From Spirochaetes bacterium ADurb.Bin218 (GTDB taxonomy: Bacteria > Spirochaetota > UBA4802 > UBA5550), in assembly GCA_002069965.1 (NCBI GenBank), contig MWCI01000002.1, positions 48,939-112,938 on the forward strand: a stretch of 64,000 bases of DNA. The letters run 5' to 3'. Each line of letters starts with the position of its first letter. Within the stretch, counting starts at the first letter, position 1. The position numbers and the translations under genes were made by a program. Below are positions 48,672 to 56,301 of the stretch, in pieces. Under the pieces are notes generated by a model that ran no database searches, was not told the DNA's origin, and saw only the letters and a list, made by a program, of their open reading frames with translations.

Positions 48672-49949
48672 ATGATAAAGGTGTTTAAATTTGGCGGAGC
48701 CTCTGTCAAGGATGCTGATGCTGTTAAAAATGTTGCTTCCATTCTTTCTCTTTACAAAGAGGATAAGATTGCAGTTGTTATCTCTGCCATGGGTAAAACT
48801 ACCAATGCCCTTGAGCGGCTTTTAAACGCATATTATTTTAACACAGACAAAAAAGAATCGGAATTTGATTTTATTTTAAATTACCATCTTGATATAGTTA
48901 GAGATTTATTCCCCCATAGCGATCACCCTGTATATGATGAGCTAAATGATATTTTTGCTGCAATAAAGCATCAATTATCAAAAGAACCATCGGATAATTT
49001 TGACTATGAATACGATCAGCTTGTTTCCCTTGGGGAGATTATAGCGACAAAGATTGTAAGCTATTATCTTAATTCTGTTGGGATTGAAAATATATGGCTT
49101 GATGCAAGGCAGATTATAAGAACAGACAATACCTACAGGGATGCACGGGTTATATGGGATAAAACCTCGGAGCTTGTACGCCAGAGTATGAATTTTAATA
49201 AAAATAGAATTTATCTCACTCAGGGATTTATTGGAGCCACTGCTGAGAATATATCAACAACATTGGGCAGAGAAGGATCAGATTTTTCTGCAGCTATAGT
49301 TGCCTGGTGTCTTGATGCTGAGAGAGTCGTTATCTGGAAGGATGTTCCAGGAGTACTCAATGCGGATCCAAAGTATTTTGATAATACTGTTAAAATTGAC
49401 AATATGTCCTATCAGGATGCCATTGAGCTTGCATATTATGGCGCAAGTGTAATCCATCCAAAGACAATAAAGCCCCTTCAAAATAAAAAAATTCCTCTGT
49501 GGGTAAAGTCTTTTGTTTTTCCAAAAGAAAAGGGCACATTGATACATAATGAAAAAGAGGGCTTGCCGGTTCCTTCTTTTATATTTAAGGTTAATCAGGT
49601 TTTAATAACAATTGCAGCAAGGGATTTTTCTTTTATAGTGGAACACAATCTCAGGGACATATTCAGAGAGCTTGTACATCATAGGATAAAAATAAATCTG
49701 ATGCAAAATTCTGCTTTGAGTTTTTCCATTTGCGTTGATTGGGATGAGAGAAAAATTCCAGCTTTTATCAAGTCCATTGAGGAAGAGTTTATGGTAAAAT
49801 ATAATACTGGACTTGAGCTTGTTACAATCAGACACTATGATCAGCCAACAATTGATAGAGTAACTGTCAATAAAGATATTCTTTTGGAAGAAAAGACTCG
49901 CCACACTGTTCAGATTGTAATGAAAGATCTTGGTAATGCTATAGAATAA
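48672..49949 (+). CDS. Second aspartate kinase (monofunctional, ThrA-like type)
   Basis: 425 residues. Kinase motifs: VFKFGGASVKDADAV, VVISAMGKTTNALERLLNAY, TLGREGSDFSAAIVAWCL, WKDVPGVLNADPKYF and YYGASVIHPKTIKPLQ. This is the second aspartokinase class, resembling the kinase half of bifunctional ThrA and the Bacteroidetes/Chlamydia forms, with a divergent regulatory tail of about 130 residues. ATG 48672 is chosen over 48654 because GGAGG (48663-48667) precedes it. Only 18% or so of its motifs match the LysC at 29327 in wording, so the two are ancient paralogues, probably under different feedback control. Confidence 0.92.
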   Translation: MIKVFKFGGASVKDADAVKNVASILSLYKEDKIAVVISAMGKTTNALERLLNAYYFNTDKKESEFDFILNYHLDIVRDLFPHSDHPVYDELNDIFAAIKHQLSKEPSDNFDYEYDQLVSLGEIIATKIVSYYLNSVGIENIWLDARQIIRTDNTYRDARVIWDKTSELVRQSMNFNKNRIYLTQGFIGATAENISTTLGREGSDFSAAIVAWCLDAERVVIWKDVPGVLNADPKYFDNTVKIDNMSYQDAIELAYYGASVIHPKTIKPLQNKKIPLWVKSFVFPKEKGTLIHNEKEGLPVPSFIFKVNQVLITIAARDFSFIVEHNLRDIFRELVHHRIKINLMQNSALSFSICVDWDERKIPAFIKSIEEEFMVKYNTGLELVTIRHYDQPTIDRVTVNKDILLEEKTRHTVQIVMKDLGNAIE

Positions 49950-49959
49950 ATTTATAAAT

Positions 49960-49998
49960 ATCAATGAGGGCAACTTTATAGATTTTGCCCCCATTGAT
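49960..49998. terminator. Terminator between convergent aspartokinase and acyl-CoA dehydrogenase
   Basis: Stem ATCAATG-A-GGGCAA (49960-49973) / TTGCCC-C-CATTGAT (49985-49998), 13 pairs with one A.C mismatch, 11-base loop, followed by TGAGTTGTTT. Sits between two facing genes. Confidence 0.65.
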
Positions 49999-50006
49999 TG
50001 AGTTGT

Positions 50007-51812
50007 TTAATCCTCAAAAAGTTCTTTGTCTATATTGACTGTAATCCGCTGGTCATTCAATATAATTTCAGAAAGAGATTTTATGAGCGGCAATTCATAT
50101 CTGAAAAAGTATTTCATGGTTGTTACTTTTGCATTATAAAAATTTTTGAGAAATTTATTTTCTATGGCTGTAGACTTTTTATAAGCTATCAGACCCTGTA
50201 GTAACCACTGCCAGCCAATTGCAATGTTGCCAGCCATCTCAAGGTATAGTGTTGCATCAGAAAGAAAATCTTCGATTTTTCCACTGGCTGCAATTTTTAG
50301 AAGCTCGGAGGTTGTGCTCTTAAATAGGGCAAGGTATTCTTTCAACTCCATGGCATATTTTGAGAGAGTCTCTTCCTTTTCTGCCTCAGCAATTGTTTTT
50401 TGCACTTCAGATATAAAATAATTAAAGGCTTTTCCATTTTTCATTGTTACCTTGCGTCCAAGGATATCCTGTCCTTGAATCCCCGTAGTGCCTTCATGAA
50501 TTGGATGTATCCGAGCATCTCTATAGAAAAGTTCAAGATTAAAATCTTCACAATAACCATATCCCCCTAAGATCTGCAAGCCGGCGCTTGTTGAAAGAAT
50601 TCCTTTTTCTGAAGGATAGGTCTTTACAATGGGAGTCAAAAATTCTGCAAGGAGTTCATATTTTTCTTTTTCCTCTTCTTTGCAAATGGAAAGCATATCC
50701 AGATAGAAAGAAACCTGAACAGCTAAGCTAAGGGAACCCTCTACTATTGCTTTTTGAAATAAAAGCATTCTCTTGATGTCTGCATGTTCGATTATTTCAC
50801 ACTGAGGAGAGTTGGGATCTTTACTTGAAAGTGGGCGTCCTTGCTTTCTCTCTGTTGCATATTTTAGAGATTCATAATATGCAGCAGATGCAATGCCTAT
50901 TGCCCCAATTCCAACATTGATTCTCTCTTCATTCATCATGCGGAACATATAAGATAGTCCCATGTTTTCTTCTCCAACAAGCCATCCACGGCAATCATCA
51001 TTTTCTCCCATGTATAATTGCGTAATAGGTGATCCTCTGTAGCCGAGTTTGTGCTCAATACCGCTACATGTTACATCATTTGAAATAAGCCCACCTTTGC
51101 CATCTCCACGATATTTTGGCACAACAAAAAGAGAAATTCCTTTGACGCCACTGGGGGCCCCTTCAATACGTGCAAGCATGAGATGCACCACATTTGTTAC
51201 TCCACTATGAGTCCCGGCGGATATAAAAATTTTGTTCCCCTTTATTTTAAAGTATCCCTCATCAGTTCTTATAGCTTTTGTTTTAATATCAGAAAGAGAG
51301 CTCCCAGCCTCAGGTTCAGTGAGAGCCATTGTTCCCTGCCATTGACCAGAAAACATTTTTGGCAGGTAGTAATCTTGCAACTCCTTTGATGCGAAATTTA
51401 AAATGAGATTTGCAGCACCGGATGTTAGCCCAGGATAAACACTCAAGGAGTAATTTGCAGCAGCAAACATATAATTACATGCAGCCAATATTGCCCGCGG
51501 GAGTTGCTGGCCTCCTGCTGTATTAGGGAAAGGTGCAGCGATTAAACCTATTTCACCACATTTTTCCATGTATTCTCTTACTATTGGATGAACATAGACC
51601 TCCCCATCTCTATATTCAGGAGTATTTTTATCCATTTCCCTTAAGTATGGTTTCATCATGCGCTCTGCCAGTATATATGATGTCTTGAGAACCATATCAA
51701 GAGTATCTTTGTTGAATTCTTTGAAGTATTCATGTTGCGAGAGTTTATCCACCTGAAAAACCTCAAAGAGTGTAAAGTTTAGATTTTGCCTGCTTATGAA
51801 TTTTTCTTCCAT
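50007..51812 (-). CDS. Long-form acyl-CoA dehydrogenase (DmdC/AcdA-like)
   Basis: 601 residues, FAD-dependent, alpha-beta desaturation of acyl-CoA. MALTEPEAGSSLSDIKTKAI is the flavin/substrate signature; the catalytic glutamate lies in HPIHEGTTGIQGQDILG. The C-terminal ~150 residues form the extra domain that distinguishes the ~600-residue subgroup (often annotated 3-methylmercaptopropionyl-CoA dehydrogenase) from the ~380-residue enzymes; real substrate is unknown. GGGGGG lies nine bases before the ATG. Suggests fatty-acid or branched acyl use, as in Leptospira. No other beta-oxidation gene is next to it. Confidence 0.92.
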   Translation of the reverse strand: MEEKFISRQNLNFTLFEVFQVDKLSQHEYFKEFNKDTLDMVLKTSYILAERMMKPYLREMDKNTPEYRDGEVYVHPIVREYMEKCGEIGLIAAPFPNTAGGQQLPRAILAACNYMFAAANYSLSVYPGLTSGAANLILNFASKELQDYYLPKMFSGQWQGTMALTEPEAGSSLSDIKTKAIRTDEGYFKIKGNKIFISAGTHSGVTNVVHLMLARIEGAPSGVKGISLFVVPKYRGDGKGGLISNDVTCSGIEHKLGYRGSPITQLYMGENDDCRGWLVGEENMGLSYMFRMMNEERINVGIGAIGIASAAYYESLKYATERKQGRPLSSKDPNSPQCEIIEHADIKRMLLFQKAIVEGSLSLAVQVSFYLDMLSICKEEEKEKYELLAEFLTPIVKTYPSEKGILSTSAGLQILGGYGYCEDFNLELFYRDARIHPIHEGTTGIQGQDILGRKVTMKNGKAFNYFISEVQKTIAEAEKEETLSKYAMELKEYLALFKSTTSELLKIAASGKIEDFLSDATLYLEMAGNIAIGWQWLLQGLIAYKKSTAIENKFLKNFYNAKVTTMKYFFRYELPLIKSLSEIILNDQRITVNIDKELFED

Positions 51813-51987
51813 AAAAAATTGCCCCCCTTTTTTGACATTATAAAAAGATTTAAAAAAGAAGTATATAAAAAAATGAAAAAAGAGAACTGTAGAAGAATCT
51901 ATGTTTTTTATTTTTCACAATACAGGGAATAGAATGCTTGATTTATTACAGGCGAAAGTTTAGGTTATGCTAATATAAGGAGCTAAA

Positions 51988-53100
51988 ATGAGATATTTAT
52001 TTTTAGGGATAATTTTCATTCATGGTCTAATTCATCTTTTAGGCTTTATTCATGGATCTGGTTTGGAAGAGGTTAAGGGATTGACAATTCCAGTGTCAAA
52101 ATCAATGGCTTTTTTATGGTTAATCGCATCCTTTCTTGTTATTATTTATGGCATTGCATATTTTGCAGATTATAGATACAATTGGCTCTTTGGTTTTTTT
52201 GCTTTTGTCCTTTCTCAGCTGCTTATTATAATTTATTGGAAAGATGCTAAGTTCGGCACTATCCCTAATGCTGTGATTATTATTTTATCTATTATTTCTT
52301 ATGGCTATTTTAATTTTCAAAATCTTGTTCAACAGGAAACAATCAGATTGATAAGTCAGGTAAAGACTTTAGATAACAAAGTAGTTTCACAGCAAGACAT
52401 TAAAAATTTGCCCGGACCTGTCAAAAGATGGCTTTATAGCTCAGGGATAGTTGGAAAGCCATATATTATGATAGGCAGAATTCTTCAGGAAGCTGAGATG
52501 AAGATAAAGCCAGAACAGAAAAAATGGTTTAGTGCAAAAGCTATTCAATATACAGCAATTGATTTGCCAGGATTCATCTGGTCTGTAGATGTAAAAATGA
52601 ACAGCTTTGTAAGTTTCCTAGGCAGAGATAGGTTTGAAGATGGTAAAGGTGAGATGTTAATCAAATTAAACTCTTTAATCAAGATCGTTGATGAAAGAGG
52701 TGAAAAACTGGATGAGGGAACTCTTCAGCGATATATAGGAGAAATGGTCTGGCTCCCTTCTCTGGCTTTAAGCCCGTATATTAAATGGCAGGAGGTTGAT
52801 AATAACAGTGCAATTGCCACAATGAACTATAAAGGCAATAGAGCAAGTGGGACTTTTTATTTTAACGCAGAAGGTGATTTTGTTAAGTTCACGGCTATGA
52901 GATTTATGGGTAATGAGCCTCTTTCCAAAAAATATCAATGGGTTCTATTGGTAGAAGATTATAAATTTTTTGAAGGAATAAAAGTGCCATCTAAAATGAC
53001 AGCAACATGGAAACTTGAAAAGGAAGATTGGACATGGCTAAAATTAGAAATAAAAGATATTAAATATAATGAGGCTGCTATTGGTGAAAAATTTTTGTAG
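51988..53100 (+). CDS. DUF6544-type membrane protein
   Basis: 370 residues. Four hydrophobic segments fill residues 1-115, followed by a soluble domain opening with LPGPVKRWLYSSGIVGKP, the motif I associate with the DUF6544 family; a beta-rich lipid-binding-like fold is plausible (YIGEMVWLPSLALSPYIKW, ASGTFYFNAEGDFVKF). Function unknown. GGAG precedes the ATG. Single gene, closed by the terminator shared with tRNA-Asp. Confidence 0.75.
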   Translation: MRYLFLGIIFIHGLIHLLGFIHGSGLEEVKGLTIPVSKSMAFLWLIASFLVIIYGIAYFADYRYNWLFGFFAFVLSQLLIIIYWKDAKFGTIPNAVIIILSIISYGYFNFQNLVQQETIRLISQVKTLDNKVVSQQDIKNLPGPVKRWLYSSGIVGKPYIMIGRILQEAEMKIKPEQKKWFSAKAIQYTAIDLPGFIWSVDVKMNSFVSFLGRDRFEDGKGEMLIKLNSLIKIVDERGEKLDEGTLQRYIGEMVWLPSLALSPYIKWQEVDNNSAIATMNYKGNRASGTFYFNAEGDFVKFTAMRFMGNEPLSKKYQWVLLVEDYKFFEGIKVPSKMTATWKLEKEDWTWLKLEIKDIKYNEAAIGEKFL

Positions 53101-53140
53101 TTTTTAATTGAGTTTTTCTGGGAAATTTAGTAATAAAAAA

Positions 53141-53158
53141 AGATGCCTTCTGGCATCT
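53141..53158. terminator. Bidirectional terminator (DUF6544 gene / tRNA-Asp)
   Basis: Stem AGATGCC (53141-53147) / GGCATCT (53152-53158), loop TTCT, A-run before and T-run after, so it works on both strands. Confidence 0.9.
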
Positions 53159-53167
53159 TTTTTTATT

Positions 53168-53241
53168 CGGGGTTTACGGGACTTGAACCCGCGGCCCCCT
53201 GCGTGACAGGCAGGTACTCTAACCAACTGAGCTAAAACCCC
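53168..53241 (-). tRNA. tRNA-Asp (GTC)
   Basis: On the minus strand: acceptor GGGGTTT / AAACCCC with discriminator G, D arm with AGTTGGTTA, anticodon stem CCTGC-CTGTCAC-GCAGG with anticodon GTC, and T arm GCGGGTTCAAGTCCCGT. G73 is the aspartate identity discriminator. 74 bases without CCA; the CCA end is not encoded (TAA follows). Confidence 0.97.
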
Positions 53242-53270
53242 TTTGATTTTTTACAATCAGAACGATGAAC

Positions 53271-53299
53271 AATAAACAATTTATTGCACTTTGTGTCAA
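53271..53299 (-). promoter_or_regulatory. Probable promoter of tRNA-Asp
   Basis: Minus strand: -35 TTGACA (53299-53294), 17-base spacer, -10 TTTATT (53276-53271), about 30 bases before the tRNA. The -10 is weak. The YchF-like gene upstream could also read through. Confidence 0.45.
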
Positions 53300-53343
53300 T
53301 GAAAAATTTATGCCATAATTAAAAAAAATTAAAAATTTTTAAT

Positions 53344-54408
53344 CTAAACATTAAATCTAAAATTTATAATATCCCCATCTTCCACAATATAGTCTTTGCC
53401 CATTACATAAAATTTTCCTGCTTTTTTGAGTTCCTCCTCATTGCCATATTCAATGAGATCCTTATACTTCATAACCTCTGCTCTTATAAATCCTCGTTGA
53501 ATATCTGAGTGAATTTCACCTGCAGCCTCAGGAGCAGATGACCCTTTCTTAATCTGCCACTGACGCACCTCATCTTTGCCAACAGTAAAAAAAGAGATAA
53601 GACCTAATGTTTTCATTGCAAGGTCTGAAAGAATATTAAGAGCTGGTTCTTCAATGCCAGCATCTTCCATGAATTCAAGTTTTTCTTCATCACTGTCAAG
53701 GCTAAGTATCTCAGCTTCCAGCTTGGCAGAGACTTGCATCACTTCAATATCCAGTTCTTTAAGGCTTGTCTTTACCTTGCTCACCAGAGAGGTGTCTTTT
53801 ATGTCTTTGTCTCCTACGTTAAGGACAATGAGCATTTTTTTAGCAGTGATAAAGGGATAACCGGATATAAGTTTTTTATCCTCATCGAAAAGGCTGAATG
53901 TGCGAAGGTGTTTTTCCTGTTCAAGATGAGCCTGCATTCTTGAAAGGAGCTTTTCTTCAGCATCAAGCCTTGGATCTGGCTTTCGTTTTTTTGCTGCCTC
54001 AATTCTTTCAAAGCGTTTTTCTATAAAGATTAAATCATGCATTACGAGTTCACTGTTTATCATAGATATATCTCTTATGGGGTCAACTGAGCCAAGAGCA
54101 TGATATATTGAATCATCTTTAAAGGCACGAACAACATGGCAGAGAGCATCCATTTTTGATATGTCTGTAAATATCTTTCCTTCTTTTATAGAATCGCTCT
54201 CTATTTTGGGAAATAGCTGTATATTTATTTTTGCAGGCACTTCCTTTTTGGGTGCATACATGCGAACAAGTCTGTCAAATCTTTCATCTCTTATATTTGC
54301 TACGCCAGCTATAATCTTGTCTCCTGATTCAGATGCCTTTGCGCCTGTGAGAAGCTCATATAAGCTCTTTTTGCCTGACTGTGGCAAACCAATAATACCA
54401 AGTTCCAT
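53344..54408 (-). CDS. YchF-like OBG-family NTPase with degenerate G domain
   Basis: 354 residues. The C-terminal half is clearly YchF/DUF933 with a TGS domain (FFTVGKDEVRQWQIKKGSSA, PEAAGEIHSDIQRGFIRAEV, and the family ending DGDIINFRFNV). The N-terminal part has a P-loop, GLPQSGKKS, but the G3 DxxG motif is missing: where YchF reads DIAGLVKGASKGEGLGN this protein has a shorter LFPKIESDSIKEG. The nucleotide-base motif NVGDKD is also atypical. Probably a YchF paralogue with altered nucleotide use. The true YchF may be elsewhere in the genome. Confidence 0.85.
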   Translation of the reverse strand: MELGIIGLPQSGKKSLYELLTGAKASESGDKIIAGVANIRDERFDRLVRMYAPKKEVPAKINIQLFPKIESDSIKEGKIFTDISKMDALCHVVRAFKDDSIYHALGSVDPIRDISMINSELVMHDLIFIEKRFERIEAAKKRKPDPRLDAEEKLLSRMQAHLEQEKHLRTFSLFDEDKKLISGYPFITAKKMLIVLNVGDKDIKDTSLVSKVKTSLKELDIEVMQVSAKLEAEILSLDSDEEKLEFMEDAGIEEPALNILSDLAMKTLGLISFFTVGKDEVRQWQIKKGSSAPEAAGEIHSDIQRGFIRAEVMKYKDLIEYGNEEELKKAGKFYVMGKDYIVEDGDIINFRFNV

Positions 54409-54515
54409 ATTAACTCCTACTTTTCATAATACTTTAATAGCAAGAAAAGAATAAGGGCTTAAAACTACAAGTATATTTTTTCTTAGAGTTCTGGTGTTTT
54501 TAAATAATTTTACTC

Positions 54516-56075
54516 TTATCCCCTTGCAGAGAGTTCCTTAAGTTTATTGATTATGCCTTCTGTTTTTGAAGATGAGATAGATAGCTTTGTTGACATATTT
54601 ACAAGCTCCGATGCTGTGAAGGTGATATCTGAAATAGTTTTGCTACATTCGTTTGTTGCAATTTTTTGTTCTTCTGTCCATTGATCTATATCTTTGCTCG
54701 ATTGATGTAGTTTTTCATAGAGTGAGTATATGTTTATGACAGCTCTATCTGTCTCGTCTATCAGCCTGTGTATTTCTGCCATGCTTTTCTCGATCTCTTT
54801 TATTGATCCGTTTAGTTCCATTATTTTTCCAGAGGATCTGGCTATTATGGAGGTGCTTTCTGTTGTGATTCTTTTTGCATCATGGATTATTTTCTCAATT
54901 GATTTTGCATTTTCAGTTGTCTGCTCCGCGAGTTTCGATATTTCATCAGCAACAACAGCAAAGCCTCTTCCATGGTCGCCAGCCCTTGCAGCTTCAATAG
55001 AGGCATTAAGGGATAAGAGGTTTACTCTATCTGCAATGTCGTTTATCAGCTGAATAAAACTTTCCATCTCTGCGCTTTTATCATTGAGCGTGTTAAATTG
55101 CTTTGTAGCATGATCTATTATATCAGCAGTTTCATCTGAGGTTGCAGTTATTGCTGCAAGGAGCGAGTTTATGCTACCAGAGCCCCTGACAGCCTCTTGA
55201 CTTTTTATTTTTAGCTCCTGCACTATTTCGTTTATATTATCTGTTTCTGTAAGAAGGGAGCTTGCTGTGTTGCTTATGGATTCTGAGTTGGCAGCCAATT
55301 CCTCAATGGAACCAGAGATTTCCTCAAGGGAAGCTGCCTGATGCTGTGATATGCTATTTAGGTCAAGGGATATCTCTGTCTGAGTGATATGCTCTTCCTC
55401 AAGAATTGTTATACTTTCCTTTACTGATTCCATGATATTTTTGATTTCCTTGAGGGATTGCTCTGCTGTTTTTTGATTTTTTCTGGCCAGAGAGAAGAGA
55501 TCCCTTGTGGCTATAGCTCCAAAGTATGTCCCTATAGAGACCCAGATATAGATCAGATAACGTATGTATATATTACTTGTTGCTCCCTGTGGCAATAGCT
55601 CTGGCTTTAATATAAAAAGAAGGCTTTGAGACAGAGCAATGACAAAAAGGCTATAGATAGAAAGAATTTTATCGAAATAGAAAACAGCAAGAGCAAGTAT
55701 AATGTAGTGAACAGCAAAGAGCTCGCTTGCTCCAGAGATTATATATTGAAAAATCCAGAGAGCCAGAGTAACCCCTGTAATTGTAATATATCCTGTTATT
55801 CTAAAACTAAGGCGCTGTATTAGTAGCCATGTTAAAAATAAAACAAAAGAGCAAAGTATTATCTCCATGAACAGAGCATTCCATGTGAGATATTCAGAGC
55901 CCTTCCCAGTAAGCTTTATTATTGTTGTGGCAATATTGGCCAGAGTGAATATGCTAAAAAATGTAGCTATTACACGGCGATTATTTGCAGTGGTTATTTG
56001 CTCAAGAAGGCTGATTTTTTTTGTTAAGTGAGATCTCACCACTTTACTTTTAGACTTTGCTATCCTGTGGTTCAT
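54516..56075 (-). CDS. Methyl-accepting chemotaxis-type protein with six-helix membrane domain
   Basis: 519 residues. A basic N-terminal tail (about 1-30), six transmembrane helices (about 38-195), then the MCP signalling hairpin with a near-consensus tip ([20 protein letters not shown] then [20 protein letters not shown]). No periplasmic sensor domain is seen. Similar in size and layout to the MCP at 46178 but with a more conserved tip. It lies 107 bases upstream of the YchF-like gene on the same strand. Chemotaxis fits the flagellar genes in the window; no cheA/cheW here. Confidence 0.9.
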   Translation of the reverse strand: MNHRIAKSKSKVVRSHLTKKISLLEQITTANNRRVIATFFSIFTLANIATTIIKLTGKGSEYLTWNALFMEIILCSFVLFLTWLLIQRLSFRITGYITITGVTLALWIFQYIISGASELFAVHYIILALAVFYFDKILSIYSLFVIALSQSLLFILKPELLPQGATSNIYIRYLIYIWVSIGTYFGAIATRDLFSLARKNQKTAEQSLKEIKNIMESVKESITILEEEHITQTEISLDLNSISQHQAASLEEISGSIEELAANSESISNTASSLLTETDNINEIVQELKIKSQEAVRGSGSINSLLAAITATSDETADIIDHATKQFNTLNDKSAEMESFIQLINDIADRVNLLSLNASIEAARAGDHGRGFAVVADEISKLAEQTTENAKSIEKIIHDAKRITTESTSIIARSSGKIMELNGSIKEIEKSMAEIHRLIDETDRAVINIYSLYEKLHQSSKDIDQWTEEQKIATNECSKTISDITFTASELVNMSTKLSISSSKTEGIINKLKELSARG

Positions 56076-56301
56076 GTTATTAACCGGCTTAAGTATTTTT
56101 ATTTTTGTATATATTTATATAAAAAAAGTATTATTATTTTTTTTGTCAAGAATTAAAGCTTATAATAAAAACTTTCTGGACGGTTTCTTAAAGTATATTT
56201 TTTATATAAAAGAAAAATTTTTTGGTAAATTATACTTTTTTTATTATATTTAGTTCAATTTTAATAACTCTTTCGATGATATAAAAAGCAGGGATGATAT
56301 T

